Source: Flectonema sp. DT1601 | Taxonomy: Eukaryota; Euglenozoa; Diplonemea; Diplonemida; Diplonemidae | Direction: 5' to 3' | DNA: 64,000 nucleotides | Assembly (NCBI GenBank): GCA_964019425.1 | Contig: OZ025848.1 | Location: 434,001-498,000 of the forward strand | In this document: positions 11,191-22,042 of the stretch, piece after piece | How the letters are laid out: each line of letters opens with the position of its first letter | How positions within the stretch are numbered: position 1 is the stretch's first letter | The notes under the pieces: model-generated | The model's database searches: none | What the model saw: the letters and a program-made list of their open reading frames with translations, nothing else | Told to the model about the DNA's origin: nothing | Translations under genes and position numbers: made by a program

Positions 11191-12024
11191 ATGGATCACA
11201 TGTTTGCTGCTGCTACTGCCGCTTCTGTTGCGGAAGTTTGTACTATGCCGATTGATACAACAAAAGTACGTTTGCAGTTAAAAAAAGAGGGTTTTGGGAG
11301 AGCTCTTCCAACAGCAAAGCAAATTATCATCAAAGAGGGATGGAAGAGTCTGTTTAGGGGATGTGCACCAGCAATCACTAGACAAGGATTGTACAGTGGT
11401 GTCGTGTTCGGACTGTACCACGGATCAGGTCTGAAGAAAGACACTTTCTGTGAAAAACTTCTTCTTGGAGGTGCCATGGGAGGACTTGTCGTTGCCATCG
11501 TGAACCCATTCGATGTTGTTAAGGTCAGAATGCAAAGTGGAAATTACGGATACACGGGAATGTTGAATGCCCTGCAAAGCATTTCTGCAAAGGAAGGTGT
11601 CCAAGGATTAGCAGCGGGAGTTGCTCCAGCCATGCAACGGGCATTCGTAGTTAATGCAGCTGAGTTAGGGACATACGATCAGTCAAAACAGGTTTTAGCT
11701 CCTTACTTTGACTCACTTCCAACAGTTTGCCTTCACTTTTCCGCATCTGTAATTGCAGGAGCTGTGTCAGTAGTAGCAAGTAACCCTTTCGATGTTGCAA
11801 AAACTCGTTTAATGTCTAGCGGTGGTTCTTCCTCCCTAATTTCATGTTTAGTATCAACTGTTAAGGAAGAAGGATTTCTTGCTCTTTACAAAGGTTCATT
11901 TCCTAACTGGATGCGTAAGGGACCACATTGCACTATTCAGTTCATCCTTTACGAACAAATAAAGTCACAGTACCAAGCTTATCAAGTTTATCGACAGAAT
12001 CTGGCTGATGTCGCAATGGCATAA
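11191..12024 (+). CDS. Mitochondrial carrier family protein (DIC/OGC/UCP-like)
   Basis: A single-exon 277-aa protein, slightly shorter than the usual ~300. Three tandem ~90-residue modules each carry the carrier signature after the odd-numbered helix: PIDTTKVRLQ near residue 20, PFDVVKVRMQ near 106 and PFDVAKTRLM near 199. The matching EG and aromatic-basic half-motifs are present (KEGWKSLFRG, KEGVQGLAAG, EEGFLALYKG). Such proteins exchange small metabolites across the inner mitochondrial membrane. The signatures and FPNWMRKGPHCTIQFILYEQ near the end place it near the dicarboxylate/oxoglutarate/uncoupling-protein branch. The substrate cannot be settled by reading. The N-terminus starts directly in helix 1, so there is no extra targeting segment. 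Confidence 0.9.
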   Translation: MDHMFAAATAASVAEVCTMPIDTTKVRLQLKKEGFGRALPTAKQIIIKEGWKSLFRGCAPAITRQGLYSGVVFGLYHGSGLKKDTFCEKLLLGGAMGGLVVAIVNPFDVVKVRMQSGNYGYTGMLNALQSISAKEGVQGLAAGVAPAMQRAFVVNAAELGTYDQSKQVLAPYFDSLPTVCLHFSASVIAGAVSVVASNPFDVAKTRLMSSGGSSSLISCLVSTVKEEGFLALYKGSFPNWMRKGPHCTIQFILYEQIKSQYQAYQVYRQNLADVAMA

Positions 12025-12856
12025 ATCTGTTGATGGTTTTGATGCCTAAGGTATTACGCAGATGAAACTGTTTTTGCGAAAACTGACGTGACGAAACTGT
12101 GTACACAGCAAACCGCAATAGCTCCATCGTGTGAACCCAACATTTGACTGAGCATGTTGTCTGAAATAGCTTCTTGCTGACCATTTTTTAACAAAACGTT
12201 TTCGGTGTGCCACAAGTAAAAAGTGACACTGACATGAACATTGCAACATATTACGTAGCTTGGCGCTTTCAAGAGGTGTTTTATAGCAAAAAAAAAAAAA
12301 AAACGAATATTTGCATTTGAAAAAAAACGACTAAGAAAAATGTGTGAACTGACATTAGCAATTATATGGGAATTGGGTTATTGAAAAAAGATGCAGAAGA
12401 TGGAAAAATTTTTTTTTTTCCTGAACCTTCTTTTTTTTAATAATAAACAAGAACCATTATTATTTTTTTTTTTTGTCTTATTACTGAAAAAAAAAAAGAA
12501 AAAAAAAAAATATGAAAAAAAAAAACATTTCCAGTTAATCTACCCGAAAAAGAAGGAAATGCTCTGCTGATACGATTTATCTGATTTTTTTTGTGTTTCA
12601 ATGCGTTCCAGCTACAAACGGGCTTCGGCTTGTGACCCCTCGTTTTGGAGACACCAGTCAGGTGGAGTTTGGCTGGGGCGGCATATCTGTTACGCATCAA
12701 GCTTTTGATGAACGTGTGCAGTGCAAATATCATGTAGTATTACCAAGTAGTTAAAAGTAGCCTGTTAGAATTAATTCACTAACTCTCAATGGTTGGATGC
12801 TAATCCATGTCATTGCTCCCTTGTTCTCTCTGAAGCGAGAGTCTAACAAGGGAGAG

Positions 12857-12892
<36 letters not shown>

Positions 12893-13279
12893 TAATAATA
12901 ATAAAAAGTGAAAAGGAATAATATTTACTTTTCTCTCCCCCGTTCCCTACCTGCGATAGCTATTTTTCTACTGCAGGTAATATATTTTTTTTTTTTTTTT
13001 TTTTTTCCCTCTCCAGAACGGCACTAAGCAGACACACACCTCGCTGGTGTTGGTCAATGCCGCTGTCGATTTTCTTTTTCCTTCTTTTTATGACGTATTC
13101 TGTGATTCTTTTCTCTAACTTATTATTTGTTTAAAAAAAAAAACAAAAAACCTAAATAATGGGGAGAAAAAATAATAATAATAATAATCACTCCAATAAG
13201 AAAGGAAAAACCTTATTAAAGTGGTGACTGCTAACAGTGTTTTGTGCACGAAAAAAAATAGTATATATCACGCATTCTA

Positions 13280-13312
<33 letters not shown>

Positions 13313-15536
13313 CATATCCCTCCCTGTCTTTTCCTCTCCTGACCACTGCAACTTAGTTGCCCATCTATTTGTTGGATAATATTTTTTCTTGCATTCGTGG
13401 CTTGTGTTGCGTGCAGCTATCTATTTCTATCCTTTGTGAAAATTATTGTTTTTCTTTTTTCTTTTTTGGTTTTTTTTTTTTTTTTCCCCCCCTTAACCTC
13501 AAGTAAGTAGCGGCGTCTCTCTATTGAAGGCTTGATCTTTTATCCTTGTGTTGGATGAAGAAATTGGGGGAAAAAAAAAAAAGAAAAAAGAAAGTATAAT
13601 TGAGCCTTTGATCATGTTCGGTAATTCCTGAGAGGGTGAGATATAATAGGGGGTTAAGTCAGAAATCAGAAAACCCTTTTACGAAAACACCCAAAACGTT
13701 TTTGCTTTTCGGAGTCTCTGAGACTGAAATAACCTAAAAGTTGGTTTGATTTAGTTTCAGAGACGCAACCAGAGAAAAGGAAAAAAAGGAGAAAAACACT
13801 GAGGGCAAAACGGAGAAAGGAATTGTGAACTGTGATCTGTTGGACCTATTATGTTTCCTTCCATACAAAGGTATAGATGCAAAAAAGAAAAAAAAGAAAA
13901 GAATAAAAGCAAAATAATTGGTAAAGTCTGTTTGTCTTTTTACTAACTTTGTGGTTCGCGTTGTGGCATTTCCATCCTGTTTTTTCACTGAAACTGTATT
14001 CGATGTCAGTAATCTTTATGTGAGCTATTTCCGCAGCTGCTCTCACTCTCTGCTATTTATTTGCTGACGAAAGTAGGTTTTGTTCCTTGTGCATCTCTGG
14101 TGTCTAATAGCCATCCACGGATGAAGAGATTAAAACCCTTATCCCGACAGCATGCTTTCGCTGAGTATGATGCCTCTTGCTGGTGAAATCGCTTTCGATA
14201 AAGCGCTTTGAAAGATGGGAAGTTATTCGAATTCTTAGTCCTTTTTCTTCTTTTCCCCCCTTATCATGACTGTTTACCTTTTTATTTTTTTTTAGCTGTC
14301 ACTTTTTTATGTGTTATCTCGCACACGCGCGTGTCATGTAACGGCACTATTTTTGTGTCCTTTTTTTTTTTTTTTTTTTTTTTTTTTTGTGTTATTTTGT
14401 CTTTCCTTCCTACTCGAATTTTTATTCTCTCTTCCCTTCTTCTCCTCGTTTATAGTTTTTGTCCCTGAAGAACAGATTCTTCAGAACAAGAGACACGGCT
14501 TTTTTTGTTGCGGGGAGCTCTCTAAATATACTTGCACACAGAGTACAGAATGAGCATGCCATTGTTATACCATAAGACAGTAACAGTTTTGTGAACTGAT
14601 ACACTACTTAACATCGTGTAGAGACAAAGGGTCCGCGATGTGGCTCTCCGTTTGTGTATCCGTTTTACGCAACCCACAGACTTGCTTAATTGGCGTGAAT
14701 CTTTGTAGTAGTTGATCAAAAAATTCTTTGGTAGATGTTACTTCTCTATTCAATTTTTGTTGTATATTTCAGCAAACATTATTGGGTTGTGTTGGAAGCT
14801 CTCTGTCAAGTTTTTTTTTTCATTTTTTTTTTGTTTTTTATAATTTCTTTTTTATTTTTTTTTTATATTTTTTTAAAAAAACTGATTACAAATCAAAATA
14901 ATGACCTGTAATCTTTCTGTCTGTGCACGAAATCCGTAATCTGGTTACTCGATGGAATATGTATTTCATTGTTGTTACAAAGGGATGAGGGAACTCGTTT
15001 CTTTTGCAATGTCTGCAGTGTTTTTTTTTTTTTTTTTTTTTTTTTTGTGTTATTTTTTCTTTACATTCAGGGACACACACGCTAGGTCGGAATATATTGA
15101 AGAGAGTTAAATAATAAAAGTTCTTTTTTTTTTTATATTAGGAAACAAAACAAAACGAATGGCTTTGCTACTTATTTGATGAGTCCAACCAACCGTGATA
15201 TACGATCCTATGGGTAGTGATGATTGTAATTCGGGTAATTGTTTTTGGAATAGACGTTCAAGAAACCACTCCTTGAAATCAATCCGTGTAGACTTCTTCA
15301 CACTAAAAAAAAAAGTTATATTCTTCAGAGTTTTATAGTAACAGTCCCACGTGAATCGTTTGAAGGCTACTGTTACCCCGTTGGGGGTTTTTTTTTGACT
15401 TCCCTGACATCAAAAAAAAAAAAAAAAAATAGAGTTTTCATACTTTGATCTCGACCCATGTAGACTACTTAAATATTTAAATAAACCCAATCTACAAGAC
15501 TAAACAATTTGTTATATTTCTTTCAGAGTAACAAAT
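12025..15536. other. 3.5-kb gene-poor spacer
   Basis: Mostly A/T runs (for example 12858-12888, 12986-13008, 13287-13311, 14360-14388, 15021-15046) mixed with unique sequence. A more GC-rich island at about 12595-12745 has no convincing frame. Short inverted repeats: CGCTTT/AAAGCG around a 4-nt loop near 14189-14204, and GTAACAGT (15338-15345) with ACTGTTAC (15369-15376). I see no gene with support. The AG at 15525-15526 is the probable acceptor for the next gene. Confidence 0.55.
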
Positions 15537-16777
15537 ATGGAGGCGGGAGGGGGATCAGATGAAGACATGGCATTCATAGTCGAAAACTGCCCAGTCACTA
15601 TGACCGATAAAATTTTAAAATACGCGATTGAAACAAATTGGGGAAGAATAACAGCTTTTACGAGAATGAGATTCTTAGATTCGAAATTAAAAGTAAAGAG
15701 ACCTCCACCCGTAAGGGTATCCCCGAGCACTGGTAAAGTCTTATTTAAATTAAATAACCCATCTGAGCTTCTTGAAGTTCTAGTACCAAGATGTCGAAGG
15801 GGTCATGCCTTCTCCTCATTACCAACGACGGATACTCCCTGTGCTCTTTATGAATGTAAGAAAATCTGTCGAAGGGATATGCCTGATGGTCTTGCCTGCT
15901 ATGAAAGTACTTGCAGTTTCGTTGCTTGTAACAAGTGTATTGTCTCGTTATCGAGGGTACCATTGCGGATAGCACATGGTGATGCAACCATTCAATTAAA
16001 AGTAAAAAGAGCTAAAGGGGCTTTAACATTTCCGAAAAAACAAAATCAACTATTTATCCATGCCTTTCCAAGGCAATCTGGTAAAACACGACAAGATTTT
16101 GTGGGGCTTCTTGCAAAGAGACTCGGGTATAGAGAAGAAGCTGAATTATTCGCCATGCAGTCCTCTCAATCGGCAGCAGAGATTGAAGAACTGGAACAAC
16201 TAGTTGAGAGGAGAGGAAAATACGTATCAAATTTAATTGCGTTCGCAGTGGCACAGCTATTTACACAACCCGAAGTGTTGTCGTCCATTCCCAGTAATGT
16301 TTTAAATAAATCAGAATACATGAATGAAATCGTATCAAATATTAAATACTACGTTATCGACCACTCTGAATCCGACATTCATCCAAAACCGTTTTGCTTC
16401 TTCTTAGAAATGATCGACGTGCCATCAGCTGTACAAGGTATTCTTATTGGTTATTTCTATCTCTGAAAAAACTAATTCAAACAACAAAAAACAGTTAAAA
16501 ACCTACTCCATGATGTTGTAGTCTCAATGGATGACATGCACATGGTTCTCGACGTCCAATACAGAGGCGATGAGAAGGTCTGTTGTGATGTCATTTCAAT
16601 ATTCTGTAGTTTAAGTTAAGCCTCATAAAACAACACAAAACAGGTACGAAAAGGATCGATTCTCGATCAAAATAAAACTGTTCCCCACAGTCGATATAAT
16701 GAAGTAACTGCCAAGTATGGGGTTTTTTTTTTTATTTTATTTATTTGGAAAATATCAATTTTTTTTTAATATTGAGA

Positions 16778-16810
<33 letters not shown>

Positions 16811-17425
16811 AGTGCTGTCACTCAGGTTAAAAAGTATATGGAAGGCTTGTGCTCAGAAGACAGTCCAAAAAGTAATCAAACAAAGAAAGCTGGTTTGAAC
16901 ACGGGTGCTGTTCCTTTTCAACCGTCGTCAGTTCAGCCTAATCCTCTCCCGTTAATTGGAGTTCCGGAAATTTCAAATGCTGATTCTTCCTTAACAGTTT
17001 TTGAGATTGTATCCCTTCAAATCGAAGCTGTAAAAGAAGAAAATTCAATACTTGAATTAGACCCGTTGATAATGTGTAGAGTTGAGTGTCGACCAGATGC
17101 TTACGAAACAATCTTACAACAGAAAGAACGTGAGCTTGGTGAACAAATCTCAAAACAAAATCGAAAACAACGAGTCCAAATTGACATGTTAGAAGAAAAG
17201 ATTGACTCGCTTATGGTAGCCAGGGATATGGAATTAGTTTTGAGGGGATACCAACTTCACAACATTCACGGCATGTTAAGAGATATCATTCAGAGAGTAC
17301 CCGAGAGTGTTCCTCCACCTGCTAAGTTGACTCCTCCGAAGGAGAAATTTTTGTGGGATTTGGAAGGTTGGGATCCACCAAAAGAATTAAACTCAACAGT
17401 TGATCATTGGTTAGAACCTTCGTAA
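15537..17425 (+). CDS. Cys/His-rich protein with C-terminal coiled coil, function unknown (four exons)
   Basis: Exons 15537-16437, 16495-16577, 16644-16721 and 16826-17425 join in frame (phases 1, 0, 0) into about 553 aa. Residues ~80-145 hold RCRRGH...PCALYECKKIC...CYESTC...CNKC, a Cys/His pattern that resembles a C1- or ZZ-like treble-clef zinc module but matches no family I can name. A helical region (residues ~195-290) and a segment crossing the first two introns (VKNLLHDVVVSMDDMHMVLDV) follow. The last exon is disordered at first, then carries a basic coiled coil around QQKERELGEQISKQNRKQR and ends in a Pro/Trp-rich tail (WDLEGWDPP). The intron before the last exon is almost entirely homopolymer; I chose the CTCAG acceptor at 16825 because it keeps phase 0. 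Confidence 0.6.
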
Positions 17426-18089
17426 AGTTTGACTAGACATTAAGTAGGTAGTTGACAAAACATAGTTTTTGTTCCTGCGGTAGTTCTTTCCGTTACTAGT
17501 TGTGAAAAAAAAACTTCACAAAAAAAAAATATCTTAGTCTCTAACCCCCCCGCTAAGTAACGGCTTCTATAGTCACGTAAGGTATTTTGTGGTATTTTAT
17601 TTACCAGAAAGAAAAGCAGTTCATACCTGAAAATTCCCCCCCTCAAAGCCTTGTGCATCCACCCCCACGTACTCAGTGGGAAAGCTCTCATTTTTCATAT
17701 CGAAAGAACACACTGTTAGCAGCGGGGAAAAAAAAAAAAGAAAAATAAACATTTGATTCAGCTCTTAAGTTTGAATTGAGAGTTTTTAAATATTTTTTAT
17801 TATTAAAAAACGACGGACATTCTTCGTAAAGCTTCTCTTCATCCCAACAACTTGCTGGTGTTGAATTCTTAAGGAAAAAAAAAAAAAAAACGCAACTTCT
17901 CCTCGGGTTCCACTTGGGAAACTCGGAAAGCGTAAATAGCTGGTAAAAAAAAGGAGAAAAAAGGAAAAAAAAAGGAATAGGAATCAACACCTCACTTTTT
18001 CTTTGTGTGCATCCGGAAACAAGCCTATTGTTACTTTGTGGAGGTGGATTTCGTTACGCTGCCACAATTCTCTTTCGCTTCAAGATTGG

Positions 18090-18123
<34 letters not shown>

Positions 18124-18370
18124 GAAACCCCATTTTTCTTTGAAAAGAACCCAAAGCAAAAAAACAAACGAAATTTAAAAAAAAAAAAACTTGGTCTTTC
18201 GGTTTCCAGTGGCTGGCAGCTATTGCTAATTCGAGGCAAGGATTATGGTTTATGAATACAGAGGAAACTTAAAAAAAAAAAAAAAAAAAAGAAAATTTTT
18301 TTTTATTTTTTTTTTATATTCTCTCTCTTTCTAACAATATTATTATTTTATACCTGTTTTTAATTTATCG
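17426..18370. other. Spacer with homopolymers
   Basis: Contains A runs near 17875-17890, 18090-18120 and 18271-18290. Nothing codes convincingly. Confidence 0.5.
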
Positions 18371-18568
18371 TTCCTTTCTACAACACTGCTAATCGTTTCT
18401 TTTTTTCTTCTTTCAAAAAACAGAATGTCTCACCTAATAACAAATTCAGTCAATGAAGAAGAGTGTGGGTCAAATGAAGAACAACCAGCAGAAGGTGAGA
18501 AATTATATAAAAGAAAGATGGGGAATGTTGCTAATGCTCAGTATTCCACCGATTGTTAACGGATCGAT
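18371..18568 (+). pseudogene. Truncated upstream duplicate of the FLVCR-like gene start
   Basis: This ~198-bp block repeats 18736-18928 at roughly 97% identity: the pyrimidine tract (TTCCTTTCTACAACACTGC), the CAG acceptor, the start codon and the first ~48 codons. Relative to the intact copy it has one extra base in AAAGAAAGATGG, which shifts the frame, plus at least three substitutions. The result is a 44-codon reading frame (18425-18559) whose first 30 residues equal the transporter N-terminus. Homology stops at GGATCGAT (18568). It could be dead, an upstream ORF, or a decoy splice acceptor. Confidence 0.9.
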
Positions 18569-18735
18569 AGAGCGACTGCGAAAAAGCAAAAAAACATTTT
18601 GTGTTGTGTTCGTAAAGGGTCTTTTCTGATTTTCCGACTAGCAGTGCCAAGCCCTATGCAGGTGATTCTTTAACCCTCCCATTATACTTCTCTCCCTCAG
18701 GAATTACCGAACAAGATCAAAGGCTGAATTATATT

Positions 18736-18785
18736 TTCCTTTCTACAACACTGCTAATCGTTTCTTTTTCTTCTTTCAAAACAGA
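18736..18785 (+). promoter_or_regulatory. Duplicated splice-acceptor region of the FLVCR-like gene
   Basis: Pyrimidine-rich tract ending in ACAG, with the ATG only one base after the AG at 18783-18784. The same acceptor is present in the upstream copy (AG at 18422-18423). If messages are trans-spliced, both copies could receive the leader. Confidence 0.5.
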
Positions 18786-20201
18786 ATGTCTCACCTAATA
18801 ACAAATTCAGTCAATGAAGAAGAGTGTGGGTCAAATGAAGAACAACCAGCAGAAGGTGAGAAATTATATAAAAGAAGATGGGGAATGTTGCTAATGTTCA
18901 GTATTCCATCGATTGTTAACGGATCAATGTTCATGTCCATGAGCGCGATAAGTGACGTTGTCACTGATAGATTCGATGTAAGCACTGAATTGGTTAATAT
19001 GCTTGGACAGTTATTTTATCTTGTGTTTTTAATGTGTTTACCTTTTGGTTTGGTAATTCTTGGAAGGAGAGATGGTCTACGAGAAGGAACTCTGATAGCA
19101 GCAGCACTTAATGCTGTTGGAGCGGCAATTCGTCTTCCAATAACTGTTGGACCTCCACACTTAGGATTTGCATTATTGACGGTGAGTAATCTTGTAGCAG
19201 CCGTTTCTCAACCTTGTTTCTTGGTAGTACCAACCTTGATAAGCAGCAAGTGGTTCGGTGAATCGGAAAGAGTCACCGCCACTGCTATTGCAGGGCTTGC
19301 TAATCAATTTGGTATGGCTCTTGGATATTTCACAGTTCGATTTGCGGTTGATAAATCGAATTTTGACTCAGCAATGTTTAAGATTAATCTCATAACATTC
19401 TCTGTTGTTGCAATTGACGCAGCTTGTGTTTATCTTTTGTTTGAAGATCATCCTCCTGTCGGACCCACAAAAAAACTAAAGTCCTCCTCCATAGCTTCAA
19501 CCACACGAGGAGGGTTCTTGCCCACAACTAAAATGATAGTCTCAAAATTAAGGGCAAATTGCAGTCATTATTTCTTATTATTAACAGTAGTTTTTGGTTG
19601 CGTAGTTGCTATCTATTGGTCTCTAGGACTGCTGTTGGATAATTGCATGGTTGATCGTTTTACGTCTACCGAAATTGCTATTTCTGGAACTCTATTACTG
19701 AGCGCTGGGATACCTGGAATGTACATAGGAGGTTTGATCCTTGATAGGCATCGTCATTTTAAAAAACTTATTATTATTTCATTTCTTATTGCTATCTTAT
19801 TGCTGGGTACCTTAAGCGTTTTGTTGGCATCTCCGAGTGACTTACATCACTACGTATCTGAAGACTGGAAACCAGCAAGTATTATCGTATATACTGTGTG
19901 TGGGTTGTTGGGTGCCTTTCTTGGGTCGCTTCAACCTATTTTCCTTGAGCTTGGTGTAGAATGTACTTATCCACTTAGTGAGGAAATCTCGTCAAGCATT
20001 CTGTTTTTGTCTGCAACGCAGTTTGGTCTGGTTTTGGTATTTATTTCTGAGGCGTTGACATCGTATGCTTCTTCTTTTATAAATAATTTATTCTTTACTT
20101 GTTGCTTAATTATCTTATTTGTGATTTTCTCTGTGGCAACTCCCCAGTTGAGAAGAACAAATATGTGTGAAGCAATGAACTCGGCTATGTCTGATATATA
20201 G
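18786..20201 (+). CDS. SLC49/FLVCR-like major facilitator transporter
   Basis: A single-exon 471-aa protein with about 12 hydrophobic helices. The start of helix 1 (YKRRWGMLLMFSIPSIVNG), the loop GRRDGLREGTLI after helix 2, the NAVGAAIRL segment and SQPCFLVVPTLISSKWFGESERVTATAIAGLANQFGMALGY (residues ~140-185) follow the FLVCR pattern, where WFG, the basic residue and the NQ..G motif are typical. Known FLVCR proteins move haem, choline or ethanolamine across membranes, and trypanosomatids have related haem transporters. The central loop (~residues 220-255) is short and Ser-rich. The substrate cannot be told from sequence. The ATG lies immediately after a CAG acceptor, so the 5' UTR encoded here is one base long. 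Confidence 0.75.
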   Translation: MSHLITNSVNEEECGSNEEQPAEGEKLYKRRWGMLLMFSIPSIVNGSMFMSMSAISDVVTDRFDVSTELVNMLGQLFYLVFLMCLPFGLVILGRRDGLREGTLIAAALNAVGAAIRLPITVGPPHLGFALLTVSNLVAAVSQPCFLVVPTLISSKWFGESERVTATAIAGLANQFGMALGYFTVRFAVDKSNFDSAMFKINLITFSVVAIDAACVYLLFEDHPPVGPTKKLKSSSIASTTRGGFLPTTKMIVSKLRANCSHYFLLLTVVFGCVVAIYWSLGLLLDNCMVDRFTSTEIAISGTLLLSAGIPGMYIGGLILDRHRHFKKLIIISFLIAILLLGTLSVLLASPSDLHHYVSEDWKPASIIVYTVCGLLGAFLGSLQPIFLELGVECTYPLSEEISSSILFLSATQFGLVLVFISEALTSYASSFINNLFFTCCLIILFVIFSVATPQLRRTNMCEAMNSAMSDI

Positions 20202-20236
20202 CAGCGTTTTTCTTTTTTTTTTTTTTTTTTTTTTTT

Positions 20237-20374
20237 GAAACCTGCTACTCATAACTCTCTTGTTTAATAATAATAATGAGCCGTCTGCAGACCCAATGTG
20301 ATTCATTTCCTATGAGACTTTGCATGGCTTAATCCTTGAAACAAGCATATGACTACTGGCAGGATCAACCAGGT
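20237..20374 (-). rRNA. 5'-terminal fragment of 18S rRNA gene (antisense)
   Basis: Read on the minus strand from 20374, the sequence begins ACCTGGTTGATCCTGCCAG, continues GTAGTCATATGCTTGTTTCA and AGGATTAAGCCATGCA, and later shows GACGGCTCATTA and GAGTTATG. These are the universal first helices of eukaryotic small-subunit rRNA. About 138 nt are kept, then the match stops at a ~23-nt poly(A) (minus strand) next to the transporter gene's 3' end. The rest of the 18S is missing, so it is a fragment, not a working gene. Confidence 0.85.
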
Positions 20375-20475
20375 TTCTTGTTACTCTAACCAACAGGGAG
20401 TACCCGAAAGTACGCACCCGAGGGTTGAAAGCATCAAGACGTTGGTTGTCATCAGTCTCGTTGTGGTGTGATCGT
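20375..20475 (-). other. Possible end of the rDNA external transcribed spacer
   Basis: Immediately upstream of the 18S 5' end on the minus strand lies unique, GC-richer sequence (minus strand reads GGGTACTCCCTGTTGGTTAG just before the 18S). Its junction with the 18S start is seamless, so the copied piece probably includes some 5' ETS. Inference only; the outer boundary is not visible. Confidence 0.35.
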
Positions 20476-20722
20476 ATTTCGTTTATTTTACGACACAGAA
20501 AATCTAATCTTTTTTTTATAAAAAAAATTTAACTTTATTTTTTTTTACTTCAGAAAAAAATCAAAAAAAAAAAAAAAAAAAAATGCTCAACGACGCAGAG
20601 ATAATAGTGATTTGAGTTTTTTTTTTTCCCCCCTTTTTTTTCTTCTTTTCATTTTTTCCCTCTCCAATAAGTATAGAAAAGTATAAGCACATCAGATTGC
20701 ATAAAGGGCTAAATTATATAAC

Positions 20723-21339
20723 ATGCCGAGGCGTGAATTAGATCCGATTAAATTAAAAAGGATAAAAGATGGAAATAAGCAGCGCAAAGAGGATGAGAAG
20801 AGTATGCAAACCTCTTTTTTTTGTCTTGTCCTTTTTTATCTTTTTAAGCCTTGCATATCTTTTTATCGCCTGTGCAAAAAAAAAAATATAATCCAAGTTT
20901 AACCTTGTTACAAAGACTCAATAACATAATATGCCGAGGGGTTCTTCGCCGGGGCGTGAGTTAGATCCCATTAAACTAAGAAGGATCCAGGAGGGAAATA
21001 AACAACGCAAAGAAGATGAGAAGAGTATGCAAAAAAAAACTCTTTTTACGTATTTTTTTTTTGTAACGCAAAAAAAAAAAAAAAAAAAAAAAAAAGTGTA
21101 GTTTTTAATCCAGCACGTGGCTCTCTTTTCTAAAGCTTAATTTCCTTTTTTTTTCCTAATTTTCTTTTTTCAAAAAATCTTTATTTGTGTGACTTGCAAG
21201 GTTTTATTTTTACGTTATCAACAACAACAAAACTCACACAGATCGGGAAGTTGGTAGAGAAGAAGAGGCCGCTAAAGCACAGGAGTGGGAAGACGTATGT
21301 AGCGATCTTTTTAAAAAAAAAGGTTAAGCCTTCCTAATG

Positions 21340-21390
<51 letters not shown>

Positions 21391-22042
21391 GTCGATGGTC
21401 ACCACACTTGAGTACATGTTTAACTGTTTGATAGCATTTGTTGCAGCGAGTTTGCCAGCCAGTGAGGTTTGTTTATACGATTTTAGTCTTTTATGTCAAC
21501 CATTAAAAAAAAAAAAAAAAAAACAACACACACAATTTACACAGACACCAGCTGACTACGTTACGTCTGTTGTTGTGTTGGTAGCAAACGGTCTTGTTAA
21601 TTTGATGTTTCGTTCAACGTGGATTGATCGTATTATTTTATATTCGTTAAACCTTATACTCCCTGTTAGTGGAGAGATGGTTAAGAGAATTGACGAGATA
21701 CCGGGTAAAATGTCACCTCTTCACTGGTTTTTCTTTATTATGAGCAACTCTGTTATGATTGCCTTCGGTTGGTGGTATTACATAAGAAAATGTAAGGCTT
21801 CGGAATCGGAATTTAGACAGAACGTACTTGCTATCGGTATTCTTGCCGTCAATGTTACCGTTGGCGTTCTTCTTGATGTTATTAGGTATGTTTTTTTTTG
21901 TTGACATTCTCGCTGCGGGTTTATTCTTAAGGTAAAGTAAAGAATGAATAATAATAATAAAACCAACAGCATCTACCATGTCCTTCGTTGGTTGAATTTA
22001 TTGAAAAATGTGTTTTTAAAGTGGACTATTGCTCCAAACTAG
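20723..22042 (+). CDS. Small multi-pass membrane protein with two alternative first exons
   Basis: Exon 1a 20723-20801 or exon 1b 20931-21024, then 21242-21294, 21392-21466, 21545-21885 and 21970-22042; all phases agree (1, 0, 0, 2). The products are 206 or 211 aa. The N-terminus is basic and helical (MPRRELDPIKLKRIKDGNKQ), then acidic (REVGREEEAAKAQEWED), followed by four or five hydrophobic segments (around YMFNCLIAFVAASLP, YVTSVVVLVANGLVNLMF, IILYSLNLILPVS, FFFIMSNSVMIAFGWWYYI, NVLAIGILAVNVTVGVLL). I do not recognise the family. Intron 2 holds a (CAA)17 microsatellite that forms the acceptor itself. Exons 1a and 1b differ by a five-codon indel and several substitutions. Confidence 0.65.
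21341..21391. repeat. (CAA)n microsatellite forming an intron 3' end
   Basis: Seventeen CAA units run directly into the CAG acceptor at 21391, so the repeat replaces the usual pyrimidine tract of this intron. Confidence 0.95.

Noticed and set aside
15107-15301. Minus-strand 64-codon frame with coding-like composition and an AG upstream
   Set aside because: It ends in a homopolymer, has no partner exon or family match, and would oppose the strand of every supported gene.
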